DNA from: CAVTWS01 sp963738445 | GTDB lineage: Bacteria > Actinomycetota > Acidimicrobiia > Acidimicrobiales > SHLQ01 | Assembly (NCBI GenBank): GCA_963738445.1 | Contig: CAVTWS010000018.1 | Span: 248,001 to 312,000, forward strand | Direction: 5' to 3' | DNA: 64,000 nucleotides | Shown here: positions 38,377-47,798 of the stretch, in pieces | How positions within the stretch are numbered: the first letter of the stretch is position 1 | Layout: the number at the start of each line of letters is the position of its first letter | Translations under genes and position numbers: made by a program | Notes under the pieces: generated by a model | The model's database searches: none | Told to the model about the DNA's origin: nothing | Seen by the model: the letters and a program-made list of their open reading frames with translations, nothing else

Positions 38377-38482
38377 GCGGGCTCACGACGCCGCCGGCAT
38401 CCCGTTCGGGTGGAGGATCGAGGGGGGCCGAACATCACGGGCCGCTCCATCCCCGCCCCACTCGCTTCCTTCCTACCCGGCT

Positions 38483-38944
38483 CTACCGGGAGGTCGGTTC
38501 GCCCAGCAGGGCGGTGCCGAACCGCTCGATCAGCGGCGCGAAACGGTCGATCTCGTCGGCGGTCCACCCACTCAGCGCGTCGGCGACGCTGGCTCGCCAC
38601 GCCAGCCGCAACCGCTCGGTGAGCTCGATCCCTGCGGCACTGAGCGACAGCCTCACGGCACGCCGATCGTCGGGGTCGGGTTCCCGGACGAACAGGCCCC
38701 GGGTCTCGAGCGCCGCCACCTGCCGGCTGACCGTCGACACGTCGACTCCCAGTTCCAGCGCCAGATCCGACAGCCGTACCGGGCCGAGCCGCCCGACCGT
38801 CGTCAGCGCCAGGTAGCTGGCCCGATCGAGATGGATGCCCGCTCGCTCCCGGATCGCCTCGGCGAAGCGGGCCGAGCGGGTCTGGCGCAACACGACGCCG
38901 AGCGCATGCTCGATCCGGTCGATGGCAGCGTCGACGTCGGACAC
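38483..38944 (-). CDS. MarR-family transcriptional regulator
   Basis: 153 residues with a winged helix in the middle: VGRLGPVRLSDLALELGVDV, STVSRQVAALETRGL and the wing REPDPDDRRAVRLSLSAAG, all typical of MarR. N- and C-terminal helices form the dimer interface. Divergent from a drug-efflux-type MFS gene with an inverted repeat between them, the classic MarR repressor/efflux arrangement. Confidence 0.92.
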   Translation of the reverse strand: MSDVDAAIDRIEHALGVVLRQTRSARFAEAIRERAGIHLDRASYLALTTVGRLGPVRLSDLALELGVDVSTVSRQVAALETRGLFVREPDPDDRRAVRLSLSAAGIELTERLRLAWRASVADALSGWTADEIDRFAPLIERFGTALLGEPTSR

Positions 38945-38988
38945 GTCAGGACCTTAGCGGCCGGTCCCGTGTCGACCGTCACCAGCAT

Positions 38989-39023
38989 TTGTTTGTACCA
39001 CACAACTACTTCCTGACTAGGGT
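38989..39023 (+). promoter_or_regulatory. Promoter and candidate MarR operator of the MFS gene
   Basis: An AT-rich inverted repeat TTGT-ACCAC-ACAA (38993-39005) lies in a GC-rich context. TAGGGT at 39018-39023 is a -10 element ending 6 bp before the ATG at 39030, so that gene is probably leaderless. TTGTAC 19 bp before the -10 could be the -35, which repressor binding to the repeat would cover. Binding is inference. Confidence 0.45.
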
Positions 39024-39029
39024 GAGTCG

Positions 39030-40622
39030 ATGGCGACCGCGACCACCTCGGTGCCGACCTCAGCGACGGAACGGCGTCATCGTCGGCTCGTCCTGCTGGT
39101 CATCGGTTTGATGCTGGCCCAGATCATGGCGGCGATCGAGGGCAGCATCGTCATCAACGCCATGCTCTACATCGTCTCGGACCTGGGCGGGATCTCGCTC
39201 GCCCCGTGGGTGTTCGTGAGCTACGGCCTGGCGTCGACCGCCAGCACCTTGTTGTGGGGGAAGCTCTCCGATCTCCTCGGGCGCCGGGGCCTCTACTTCT
39301 CGTCGATCCTGATCTTCATGGTCGGGGCGGTCACCTGCGGCATGGCCCCCACCATGAGCGTGCTGGTGCTCGGCCGAACCATCCAAGGCGTCGGCGCCGG
39401 CGGCCTGTTCACCCTGTCGATGACCATCCTCGCCGATGTCATCTCCCCTCGGGAGCGGGGCCGGTACCAGGGCTACATGGGCGCCATGTTCGCCGTCGCC
39501 ACGATGCTCGGCCCCTGGATCGGCGGACTGATCGTGGACAACACGTCGTGGCGGTGGGTGTTCTTCATGAACCTGCCGCTCGGCGCGATCGGCATGGCGA
39601 TCGGCATCGTCACCCTGCGGAACATTCCGTTCCACCGCCGCGAACACGTGCTCGACATCGTCGGCGCGGCGCTGCTCGTCGTGTGGGTCAGCGCGCTCGT
39701 CCTGATGACGAACCGGGGTAGCTCATGGGGTTGGACATCGTTCCGGGTCGTCACGCTGGGTGTCGTCGGAATCGGTGGGCTCGCCTCCTTCGTGATGTGG
39801 GAGCGACAGGCCCCCGAGCCTGTCCTCCCGCTGCACCTTTTCCGCATGCGCGTGTTCACCACGACATCGGTCCTGGCGTTCCTCCACGGCATGGCGATGT
39901 TCGCCGCCACCGTGCTGCTGCCGCCGTTCCTCCAGGTGGCCCTCGGCGTCAGCGCCTCCTCATCGGGGTTGCTGCTCGCACCGGTCAGCCTGGGGATGCT
40001 GGCCGGCTCGATCGGTTCCGGTCAGGTCATCTCCCGCACCGGCCGCTACCGCGTCTTCCCCGTCGTCGGAGCCGTCATCGCGACTGCTGGCTTCGCCGCG
40101 CTCGCCCAGCTCGACACCGGGAGCGAGCTGTGGGTCGCGGTGGCATTCGGCACGATGGTCGGGTTCGGGATCGGACTCGGGTTCCAGACCGCCATGCTCG
40201 CGGTGCAGAACGTCGTCGACCACGAACACCTCGGAATCGCCACGTCGGCCGGCCAGTTCTTCCGCAACCTGGGCGGCACGTTCGGCAGCGCGCTCGTCCT
40301 CACCGTCTACCTCGACCGCCTCGACTTCTGGCTCCGCGATCTGGGCGGCGACCTTGGCCTGAGCGCCGATTCGCTGCGGGACAACCCGGCTCAGATCCGG
40401 GAGTTCGCCCCTGACGTCCGGGCCGCGGTCGAGGAGGCGTTCGCCCGATCGATCACCACCGCTTTCGCCGTGGTCGTCCCGTTCGTGCTGGTCTCGATCG
40501 TGGCCGCCTGGCTGATCCCGGAGCACCCGCTCCGGGCCCGGGCGCTCGTTGGTGACGACCGGGATCAGGCCACGATCCCGGCCGATCTGAGCTCGGAGAT
40601 CTCCCCGGCGCTGAATCCGTAG
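39030..40622 (+). CDS. MFS drug-efflux transporter, DHA2 (14-TM) family
   Basis: 530 residues with 14 predicted TM helices, EmrB/QacA-like proton-driven exporter. After the first helix IMAAIEGSIVINAMLYIVSD comes motif A between TM2 and TM3, LWGKLSDLLGRRGLYF. The motif LGRTIQGVGAGGLF (motif B) and MLGPWIGGLIVD (motif C of antiporters) are present. Expected to expel hydrophobic or cationic compounds; regulated by the divergent MarR. Its end overlaps the convergent racemase gene by 58 bp. Confidence 0.92.
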   Translation: MATATTSVPTSATERRHRRLVLLVIGLMLAQIMAAIEGSIVINAMLYIVSDLGGISLAPWVFVSYGLASTASTLLWGKLSDLLGRRGLYFSSILIFMVGAVTCGMAPTMSVLVLGRTIQGVGAGGLFTLSMTILADVISPRERGRYQGYMGAMFAVATMLGPWIGGLIVDNTSWRWVFFMNLPLGAIGMAIGIVTLRNIPFHRREHVLDIVGAALLVVWVSALVLMTNRGSSWGWTSFRVVTLGVVGIGGLASFVMWERQAPEPVLPLHLFRMRVFTTTSVLAFLHGMAMFAATVLLPPFLQVALGVSASSSGLLLAPVSLGMLAGSIGSGQVISRTGRYRVFPVVGAVIATAGFAALAQLDTGSELWVAVAFGTMVGFGIGLGFQTAMLAVQNVVDHEHLGIATSAGQFFRNLGGTFGSALVLTVYLDRLDFWLRDLGGDLGLSADSLRDNPAQIREFAPDVRAAVEEAFARSITTAFAVVVPFVLVSIVAAWLIPEHPLRARALVGDDRDQATIPADLSSEISPALNP

Positions 40623-41716
40623 TCGGCGAGCACGGTGTCGGTGTCGCAGCCGGCCCAGCGAGGCGAAGCGCCCGGCCGCCCCGGAGTGCGCGACAGTCGG
40701 GGCACGGCGATCAGCTCGGTGCCGCCGGGCTCGGTGAAGATGCCGCTCGCCTCGTGGTGGTGGTAGGTGCGGGCCTCGGTGAAGGTGAGCACCGGCGCGA
40801 CGCACGCGTCGGTGCCGTCGAAGACGTCGCACCACTCGTCGCGCGTCCGGGTTCGGAACACCGCGTCCAGCCGCTCTTTGAGCTCGGGCCAGCGCGGCCG
40901 GTCGTACTGCTCCGGGAGGTCCTCGGCGGACAGACCGAGCTTGTCGAGCAGCAGCGCGTAGAAGTGCGGCTCGATCGGCGCCACGCTGAGGTATCGGCCG
41001 TCGGCGGTCTCGTAGATGGCGTAGAAGGGCGCGCCGCCATCGAACAGGTTCGAGCCCATCTCATCGGTGTGCATCCCCGAGTCGGCCATGCCGTAGAAGA
41101 CGCTCGCCAGGGACATGACGCCGTCGACCATGCCGGCATCGACCACCTGACCCTGGCCCGACCGCTGTGCTTCGAGGAGGGCGCACACGACCCCGTACGC
41201 CAGGTTCAGCCCTCCGCCGGCGAAGTCGCCGAGGAGCTGCATGACCGGCACCGGCGGGCCGCCCTTGGGACCCACGGCCCGGATGGCACCGGTGATCGAC
41301 TCGTAGTTGAGCGAGTGCCCGGCCGAGTGGGCGAGGGTGCCGGTCTGGCCCCAGCCGGTGAGGCGCCCGTAGACGATCTTCGGGTTGCGGGCGGTGGCCG
41401 CCTCCGGGCCGACACCCAGGCGCTCGACCACACCGGGCCGGAACGACTCGAGGATCACATCGGCCTTCTCGGCCAGGCGCAGGACGGTCTCGACCCCAGC
41501 GGGCGTCTTGAGATCCACGCCGATCGAGCGCCGGCCTCGGTCCCAGCTGCTGTGGGGTGCGGGCGTGGGCTCGGCCGGCACATCGGTCGCTCGTTCGACC
41601 CGGACGATCTCGGCCCCCATGTCGGCGAGCTTCAGCGTGCAGTAGGGCAACGCCCCCAACCCGGCCAGCTCGATCAACTTCACGCCGCGAAGCGGACCGT
41701 CGTTGTCATTGCTCAT
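40565..41716 (-). CDS. CaiB/BaiF family protein, alpha-methylacyl-CoA racemase-like
   Basis: 383 residues of the type III CoA-transferase/racemase family. LIELAGLGALPYCTLKLADM and EIVRVER form the CoA-binding start. SAGHSLNYESITGAI has the catalytic His and LLGDFAGGGLNLAYG the catalytic Asp of alpha-methylacyl-CoA racemase, which inverts the 2-methyl centre of branched acyl-CoAs for beta-oxidation. The start MSNDNDGPLRGVKLIE matches the family. It may serve the acyl-CoA pathway encoded 10 kb downstream, which is inference. Confidence 0.88.
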   Translation of the reverse strand: MSNDNDGPLRGVKLIELAGLGALPYCTLKLADMGAEIVRVERATDVPAEPTPAPHSSWDRGRRSIGVDLKTPAGVETVLRLAEKADVILESFRPGVVERLGVGPEAATARNPKIVYGRLTGWGQTGTLAHSAGHSLNYESITGAIRAVGPKGGPPVPVMQLLGDFAGGGLNLAYGVVCALLEAQRSGQGQVVDAGMVDGVMSLASVFYGMADSGMHTDEMGSNLFDGGAPFYAIYETADGRYLSVAPIEPHFYALLLDKLGLSAEDLPEQYDRPRWPELKERLDAVFRTRTRDEWCDVFDGTDACVAPVLTFTEARTYHHHEASGIFTEPGGTELIAVPRLSRTPGRPGASPRWAGCDTDTVLADYGFSAGEISELRSAGIVA

Positions 41717-41903
41717 GGACGCAGTGTCCCGACCGCGCCGCGTCCGACGCAACTCGCGTGATGGCTCGGCCTCCGACCAGGGGTCCCGACAGCTGGTTCC
41801 CGTGATGGCTGTCACAGGGTCTGTCTAGGTTCGTCCGTGCGGGTCGGTCCCGGCCCTGATCGCTGCCACGGCAGCCTGCCCATCAGCGTTCCCGGGAGTC
41901 CAC

Positions 41904-42785
41904 ATGTCCGACCACGCATCCGCGCCCCATCGCCTCGATCAGATCGCCTCGCTCCTCCTCGAAGCAGCTGTCGACGCGCCGCCCACGGCCCTCGGGGTCG
42001 TGCTGACCGACACTGAGGTCCAATTGCATTCCATGCCCCTCGTCGATGTCGACGAGTTGCTCGGATTCTCGGCGCCTCGCCTGTGGGATGCGTTCGGCAT
42101 CTGCGCTTCGGGCACGGGCCGTCACCTCGATGAGATCGCCGACCTCCCGAGCAGCCGTCCCGGACTTCCCGACGGCCTCGACACCACGACCGGACCCGAC
42201 AGCGGCTGGCGGGTGTCGGTCGTGCACCTGGTGCATCGCCACGGGCACGTCGCCAGCATGATCCGCCGCGCCGGCGACGGTCCTCGTCTCCGACCTGATG
42301 GTGCCACCGGGCGGGTGCCGGATCTGTGCCTGCGGGCGCTCGGCCTGCCGACTCCGCCCCCGGCCGCGCCGGTCGAGGCGTTGTGGACCGCGTGGTGGTT
42401 CGAGCGCATCCTGGCGGCTCGACTGGCGGCGGATCTCGATCGCCCCGATCTGAGCTGGGATCAGGTGGTTCGGTGCCACCCGGCCCTGCTGGGCCATGAC
42501 GAACCGCTGATCTGGGGCGACGATCCGGGCGGCCGGTCCGCGCCTCGGGCGGCGTTTCCCCAGCGAGGCTGGAGCGAGCTGCGCCATCGGGTGGCCGATG
42601 GCCGGCTCACGTTCCCGGACATCACGCCGTCACAGGCCCGCTGGCTCGACGACGGCTCGTTCAGTCGCCGGGCGTTCGGAGTTCTGCCGCGTTCGGATCA
42701 CCTGATCGCCGACCTGGTCGAGCTGCTACCGGAATCGGTGGTCGGTCGGTTGCGCTCGATCGCCGGCATGTGCAGTCATGGCTGA
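41904..42785 (+). CDS. Hypothetical protein, unknown function
   Basis: 293 residues, soluble, no signal peptide. No domain recognised. Visible features are an N-terminal alpha/beta part (TALGVVLTDTEVQLHSMPLV) and a helical centre with WTAWWFERILAARLAADLD, and a C-terminal helix-rich part. A TAGGTT -10-like element lies about 70 bp upstream. Regular GC-rich third positions throughout support a true gene. Confidence 0.65.
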   Translation: MSDHASAPHRLDQIASLLLEAAVDAPPTALGVVLTDTEVQLHSMPLVDVDELLGFSAPRLWDAFGICASGTGRHLDEIADLPSSRPGLPDGLDTTTGPDSGWRVSVVHLVHRHGHVASMIRRAGDGPRLRPDGATGRVPDLCLRALGLPTPPPAAPVEALWTAWWFERILAARLAADLDRPDLSWDQVVRCHPALLGHDEPLIWGDDPGGRSAPRAAFPQRGWSELRHRVADGRLTFPDITPSQARWLDDGSFSRRAFGVLPRSDHLIADLVELLPESVVGRLRSIAGMCSHG

Positions 42786-42873
42786 GCCTCGAACCCGCCG
42801 GATGCCGGATGCGGATGCGGATATGGGTACGAAGGTGCATCTCGACGCGGGCGGTCCGTGTCGGTGGCCCGAC

Positions 42874-43920
42874 TCAACCGCCCGATGCGGTCGGCACCAG
42901 TGCGTCGGTCAACAGCTCCCGGGCGGCCGGCTCCAAGGTTCTCCAGTCGTAGATCGACGCGCCGATCGCCCCGGATTCGTCGACCGCGCCGACGAATCGG
43001 GTCAACTCGTCGAGCGACGTCAGGGGTTCTTCGGGGTCGGGGGGATCGTCGACCCCGTCGACCCCGCCGATCCCGCCGACGGCGTGCACGAGCGCGCCCG
43101 GCTGGCCGATGTTCTCCCGCAGCCGGGCCACGCTGTCGAGGACATACGTCGCGCCGTCGCCGTAGTCACCCGATCGGAACGACCAGTAGGCCATCGGCAT
43201 CCACACGTCGTACAGCCCGGCGATGTCGGCCCAGGGAAACCCGGGCCAGTAGTCGGGGTTGACCACCTCGGTGAGCGCAGGAGGCAACACGATGGCCCCG
43301 AGGGCGTCGGTTCCGGATCGGGCGCGCAGCTGCTGCGAGAGCTCCACGAGGCGCAAGGACCGCTCGGGATGGTCGAGCTCGCCGATCCATTCGATGTCCA
43401 CCGCCACCCCGTCGAATCGGTGGCCGAGCACATCGAACTCCGCCATGAGGGTGAGCCGATCGAGGTCGGCCACCGGGTCCTCGAAACGGGGCAGATACCA
43501 CGCCACCACCCGGATGCCGGCGGCGTGGGCCTCATCCAGAAAGCGGGCCAGCAGCACCGGATCCTCGAGCCCGAGCGGAGATCGCTCGTCGAGGCGCGCC
43601 GCCTGCAGGTAGATGGTGCGCACGCCGGCGGCCGCCATCTCGTCGACCACCTCGGGGGTGACCGAGGGGCTGTCGCCCGCATATGGCGGCGAGAAGTCGA
43701 AAACATCGATCCAGGCGCCATACCCGACATACGCGTCGGTGGTCCGTGGGGCCGGTGCCGCGGCGACCACGGTGGGCGTGACCACCGGGGTCACCTGGCT
43801 CGCGGCCACGACCTCGGTGGGCTTCGTCTGCAGCATCGTCGGGACCAGCACCGCGATCGTCGCCAACGGCACCGCCAGCGACATCAGGACGACACGGCGA
43901 GCCCAGATCACGGTCGGCAC
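42874..43920 (-). CDS. Exported TIM-barrel glycosidase-like protein
   Basis: 348 residues. One N-terminal hydrophobic helix (VVLMSLAVPLATIAVLVP) anchors or exports it, followed by a Thr/Val/Pro linker. The remainder reads like a (beta/alpha)8 barrel: GYGAWIDVFDFSPPYAGDSP, VRTIYLQAARL, GIRVVAWYLPRFEDP, FDGVAVDIEWIG and YDVWMPMAYWSF, each a beta-strand end with acidic or aromatic residues as in glycoside hydrolases. The Asp/Glu in VAVDIEW would be the catalytic candidates. No named family can be assigned. GTG start. Confidence 0.65.
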   Translation of the reverse strand: MPTVIWARRVVLMSLAVPLATIAVLVPTMLQTKPTEVVAASQVTPVVTPTVVAAAPAPRTTDAYVGYGAWIDVFDFSPPYAGDSPSVTPEVVDEMAAAGVRTIYLQAARLDERSPLGLEDPVLLARFLDEAHAAGIRVVAWYLPRFEDPVADLDRLTLMAEFDVLGHRFDGVAVDIEWIGELDHPERSLRLVELSQQLRARSGTDALGAIVLPPALTEVVNPDYWPGFPWADIAGLYDVWMPMAYWSFRSGDYGDGATYVLDSVARLRENIGQPGALVHAVGGIGGVDGVDDPPDPEEPLTSLDELTRFVGAVDESGAIGASIYDWRTLEPAARELLTDALVPTASGG

Positions 43921-43943
43921 CGTAGCGGCCCGTCGCGCCGGGC

Positions 43944-43997
43944 CGGGGTCGGTGCCGATCCTCGGTCGGCCGGGGTCGGTGCCGATCCTCGGTCGGC
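43944..43997. repeat. 27-bp tandem duplication in intergenic region
   Basis: Two perfect 27-bp units beginning cggggtcggtgccgatcctc, followed by a partial copy starting cgggc. It lies upstream of both the TIM-barrel gene (minus strand) and the amidohydrolase gene (plus strand). Confidence 0.9.
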
Positions 43998-44051
43998 CGG
44001 GCGCGGTGCTGTCCGCCCACAGACGTGTGTGGTCGCTAGCCTCGGAGGGCG

Positions 44052-45746
44052 ATGGTCGAACGTCAACCGATACGTCGACCGCCCGGATCGGTGGTCAGAT
44101 CCGCCGGCCCACCAGCCGCGAATGCCGGCATCGACCGCCGAAAGCTCATCTTGGGCATCGGCTTCGGGGTGGCCAACGCCGCGGTCCTGCGTCATCTGGT
44201 GGGCGAGGGTCTGAGCGTGCCCTCACTCGACCGATTGGCCGGCGGAAGCTCGACTGCAACCGCATCTGGCGCGTCCACGACCACCTTCCCGTCATCGGGC
44301 CCGGCCGAAGCCCCCGTGCTGGCCGGCGCGGTGACCACCACGACTCGCCCGGATCAGATCTTCGACATCGTGATCCGCAACGGCCGGGTGATGGATCCCG
44401 AGACCGGATATGACCGGATCGGCAACGTCGGCATCATCGGGACCACGATCGCCGCCATCAGCACAGACCCCCTCGTCAGCCGAGGGACCGACATCGACGC
44501 GACCGGCAAGGTCATCGCCCCCGGCTTCATCGACATCTTGTCGTACAGCCCCAACGGTGTCGGCGAATGGTGGAAGGTCGCCGATGGCGTCACCACCAAC
44601 CTCGGCATGCACGGCCTCGATGCGCGGGCGGCCGATTTTCTCGGTCGGTGGGAGAACGAAGGCGCGCCCCTGAATTTCGGCGGCGCACACGACAACGCCT
44701 ACGTCCGGGGCATCCAACGGGAGATCCCCGTTGGGTCAAGCGCCGATCGGGCGACGGTCGAGGCCCTCGTCGGCGACGGCCGGACCGATCTGGAGAACGG
44801 CTTTCTCGGCATCCACATGCAGCCCGAGTACACACCCGGCGTCGACTCGGCCGAGCTCGTCGCGTACGGCCGGCTCGCCGAGGAGGCGGGTGTTCCGCTG
44901 TGCCTGCACGTGCGCTATTCGGACAACCTCGAACCGGGGACCCAGCTCGAGGCGCTCGACGAAGTGGCCAACCTGGCCCGGGAGACAGGGGCCTGGATCC
45001 ACGTCGAGCACCTGCCGAGCACCGGCGGCACCGGCATCATGAGCGACGCCGTGGCGCGGCTCGAGGCACTCCGGGACGAGGGCCTCGACATCTCTGCCTG
45101 TCTGTATCCGTACACGTTCTGGGCGACCTACCTGCAGTCCGAGCGGTACGTCGACTGGCAGGAGAAGTTCGGCATCTCGTACGCCGATCTCCAGGTCGCC
45201 GGCCAGGCGCAGCGGCTGACCGAAGCCACGTTCCCGGCCGCCTACGACGACAACGCCCTCACCGCCGCTTTCGCCATCCCCGAGGCGGATGTCATCCTCG
45301 GCCTCCAGACCCCGTGGATCATGGTGGGCTCCGACGCCATCCTCGAGCCGTCGTTCAACAACCATCCCCGAGCCTCGGGATGTTTCTCCCGGGTGCTCGG
45401 CACCTATGTCCGGGATCTCGGTGTGCTCCCGCTGATGGACGCACTGGCCAAGATGAGCATCCTGCCCGCCCGGCTGCTGGAGCGGAAGTGTCCGGTGATG
45501 GCTCGCAAGGGGCGGCTCCAGATCGGCGCTGATGCTGACATCACGGTGTTCGACCCCGCCACGGTGGCCGATCGCGCCACCATCGCCCAGCCGTACCTGC
45601 CGTCGGTCGGGATCGACTGGGTGCTGGTCAACGGCACCGTCGTCAAACAGGCGGCCACCGGCCCGGACCCCACCACCAACGACCAGCGACCGGCGGGCAT
45701 CGTCGAATCCGCACGCCCCGGGATCGGCGTGGTGAGCCAGCTGTGA
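44052..45746 (+). CDS. D-aminoacylase-like amidohydrolase lacking the HxH metal motif
   Basis: 564 residues. A twin-arginine-like DRRKLILGIGFGVANAAVL then a Ser/Thr linker suggest export. The body matches N-acyl-D-amino-acid deacylase/dihydroorotase-type amidohydrolases: FDIVIRNGRVMDPETG, GKVIAPGFID, VPLCLHVRYSD, WIHVEHLPS and MVGSDAILEP, ending GRLQIGADADITVFDP. However, directly after PGFID, where family members have HxH or HxD, this protein has ILSYSPNG, so two metal ligands are missing. It may be catalytically dead or use different ligands. A TAGCCT -10-like element lies 9 bp before the ATG. The stop overlaps the CapA-like gene (GTGA). Confidence 0.8.
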   Translation: MVERQPIRRPPGSVVRSAGPPAANAGIDRRKLILGIGFGVANAAVLRHLVGEGLSVPSLDRLAGGSSTATASGASTTTFPSSGPAEAPVLAGAVTTTTRPDQIFDIVIRNGRVMDPETGYDRIGNVGIIGTTIAAISTDPLVSRGTDIDATGKVIAPGFIDILSYSPNGVGEWWKVADGVTTNLGMHGLDARAADFLGRWENEGAPLNFGGAHDNAYVRGIQREIPVGSSADRATVEALVGDGRTDLENGFLGIHMQPEYTPGVDSAELVAYGRLAEEAGVPLCLHVRYSDNLEPGTQLEALDEVANLARETGAWIHVEHLPSTGGTGIMSDAVARLEALRDEGLDISACLYPYTFWATYLQSERYVDWQEKFGISYADLQVAGQAQRLTEATFPAAYDDNALTAAFAIPEADVILGLQTPWIMVGSDAILEPSFNNHPRASGCFSRVLGTYVRDLGVLPLMDALAKMSILPARLLERKCPVMARKGRLQIGADADITVFDPATVADRATIAQPYLPSVGIDWVLVNGTVVKQAATGPDPTTNDQRPAGIVESARPGIGVVSQL

Positions 45747-47032
45747 AGACGCAACGCCTCGTGATCTGGAGCCTGTTCTCCGTCATCTTGGCGGCGAGTG
45801 CCGCCGCCCTGGTCGCCCAACCCACGCCCGTCGACCCGTCGGCGAGCGGGGGCTCGGGCTCGGTCGGTACCGGCGCGAGCGACTCGGTCGGCTCCGAGGA
45901 CGGTGACACCACGGCCGACGACACGGAGGACAGCTCCGACGACACCGACGGATCGACCGACGACAGCGGCACCGACGAGCGCGGCACGACGGCGCGGCCG
46001 GGGCCGAGTCGGGCGTTTCCGGGTTCACGCTGGCGGTCGGCGGCGACACCCTCGTGCACGAATCGGTCGCGACATCGGCGGCGACCGGCGGGGCGGGCGG
46101 CCCCACCCAGTACGACTTCGACCCCATGTTCGCCGAGGTGACCGACACCATCAGCAACGCCGACCTGGCCATCTGCCACATGGAGACACCGCTCTCGGCG
46201 ACGAATGCCGACCTGTCCTACTACCCGGCGTTCCGGGTACCGAACCAGATCGCCGATGCCGTGGCCCACGCCGGGTTCGACGGGTGCTCCACCGCCTCGA
46301 ACCACGCCCTCGACGCCGGTCCCGAAGGTGTGGCCTCGACCGTGGCGCAACTCACCCGAGCCGGGCTGAGCCACGTCGGTACGGCGAGCTCGGCCGCTGC
46401 CGCGGCGACCCCGACCTTGTACGAGGTCAACGGCATCACCGTGGGTCAGCTCTCCTCCACCTACGCCCTCAACGAGGGGTACGACACCCCGGCGGGTCAG
46501 GAATGGATGGTCGAAGTCACCGAGCCGGCCCGGTTGCTCGCCCAGGCCGCGGCGATTGCGGGCCACGGGCGCCGAGTTCGTGGTGCTCAGCATCCAGTGG
46601 GGAGTCGAGTACCAGATCGACCCGACCGCTGAGCAACAGGCCCTGGCCCGTCAGCTCCTTGCGTCGCCCGACATCGATCTGATCGTCGGCCATCACACCC
46701 ACGTCGTCCAGCCGATCGAGAGGATCGGCTCCGAGTACGTGATCTACGGGCTGGGCAACCTCTTGTCGAACCAGTCGCCCGAGAGTTGCTCCACCTGTCC
46801 GGCCGGCACCCAGGACGGCGTGGTGCTGGTGATCGACGTGGAGCGGGACGACTCCGGGACTCTGGCCGTGATGGCCATCGACGTGATCCCGACCTGGGTC
46901 GACCGCACCAACGGGCACGTGATCCGGGTCGTCGACCCTCCGAGTCCGGCCATCGAAACGTCCGTCGCCCAGGCATCGGCAGCTCGCACGATGTCCGCCC
47001 TGGACGCCCTCGGAGGCCTCCCCGACTCGTGA
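45743..47032 (+). CDS. CapA-family (poly-gamma-glutamate type) metallophosphatase-like protein, two frame breaks
   Basis: Signal anchor (VIWSLFSVILAASAAALVA), a long Ser/Gly/Asp linker, then the CapA domain: SGFTLAVGGDTLVHESV, FAEVTDTISNADLAICHMET, HAGFDGCSTASNHALDAG, VVLSIQWGVEY and LIVGHHTHVVQPIE, ending in YVIYGLGNLLSNQ. These are the conserved Asp/His/Asn metal residues of the PGA_cap family, which acts in surface polymer synthesis or capsule hydrolysis. The frame changes in the linker near 45990 (net -1 or +2, position not fixable) and again at 46555-46558 (+1). Coupled to the preceding amidohydrolase by a GTGA overlap. Confidence 0.8.
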
Positions 47033-47170
47033 CAGGCCCCTTCTGACCCGATAACTGCGCATTCGCGGCGGCAATGGGTCGTCCGAATGATTGTCGATCG
47101 CGATCGGCGGTGGCATCCTGAACGAGGACGAGCGGCTGGCCCGCTCCCACTCAGCCCCCCAGGGAGTGCA

Positions 47171-47650
47171 ATGGCCTTCAAAGTCGGTGATCGCGTCGTG
47201 TATCCCCACCACGGCGCAGCGGTGATCGAAAAGAAGGAGAAGCGACTCGCCTTCGGCGAGGAAACCGAATACCTCGTGCTCCGGATGGCTCACGGCGAGA
47301 TGATGCTGTCGGTGCCGGTGAACAAGGCCGAGGAAGTCGGCATGCGGTGGCCGATCAGCACCGAAGATGTCGAGGATCTCTTCGACGTGCTCGGCAAGCG
47401 CGACATCCGCGAGCCCGCCAACTGGAGCCGCCGGTTCAAGAACCACCAGGAGAAGCTGAAGTCTGGTGACGTCTACCAGGTCGCGGAAGTGGTCCGGAAC
47501 TTGGCACTGCGCGACCGCTCGAAGGGCCTCTCGGCCGGCGAGAAGTCGTTGTTCAACAAGGCCCGCAGCGTGCTCGTCTCGGAGCTGGCCTTCGCGCTCG
47601 ACGTGAGCGAGGACGACGCCCAGGCCCGGGTCGAGAACGCACTGACCTGA
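47171..47650 (+). CDS. carD: CarD-family RNA polymerase-binding regulator
   Basis: 159 residues. The N-terminal Tudor-like domain FKVGDRVVYPHHGAAVIEKK binds the beta subunit of RNA polymerase, and the helical C-terminal domain (YQVAEVVRNLALRDRSKGLS, EKSLFNKARSVLVSELAFAL) contacts promoter DNA. In Actinobacteria CarD stabilises open complexes at rRNA and most housekeeping promoters and is essential. AGGGAG Shine-Dalgarno at 47161 fixes the ATG; length equals the mycobacterial protein. Confidence 0.96.
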   Translation: MAFKVGDRVVYPHHGAAVIEKKEKRLAFGEETEYLVLRMAHGEMMLSVPVNKAEEVGMRWPISTEDVEDLFDVLGKRDIREPANWSRRFKNHQEKLKSGDVYQVAEVVRNLALRDRSKGLSAGEKSLFNKARSVLVSELAFALDVSEDDAQARVENALT

Positions 47651-47798
47651 TCGGGCTCCGCCCCGTCGGCCCTTTGCGCCGAGCCTAGACTTCGAGCTCG
47701 GGAATCGTCCGCAACCATGGTGCAGCCCGAGTCGATCGCCTATCGTTCGCGTCTCTTGGCGTGCTTGTGGAGCGCGCCCCGCATGTGGGGAGCGAGTC

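Noticed and set aside
45960..46000. A -1 frameshift in the capA linker as evidence against the all-insertion pattern
   Set aside because: The linker is low-complexity and has no homology to fix the site; the same net change could be two +1 insertions, so it was not counted either way.
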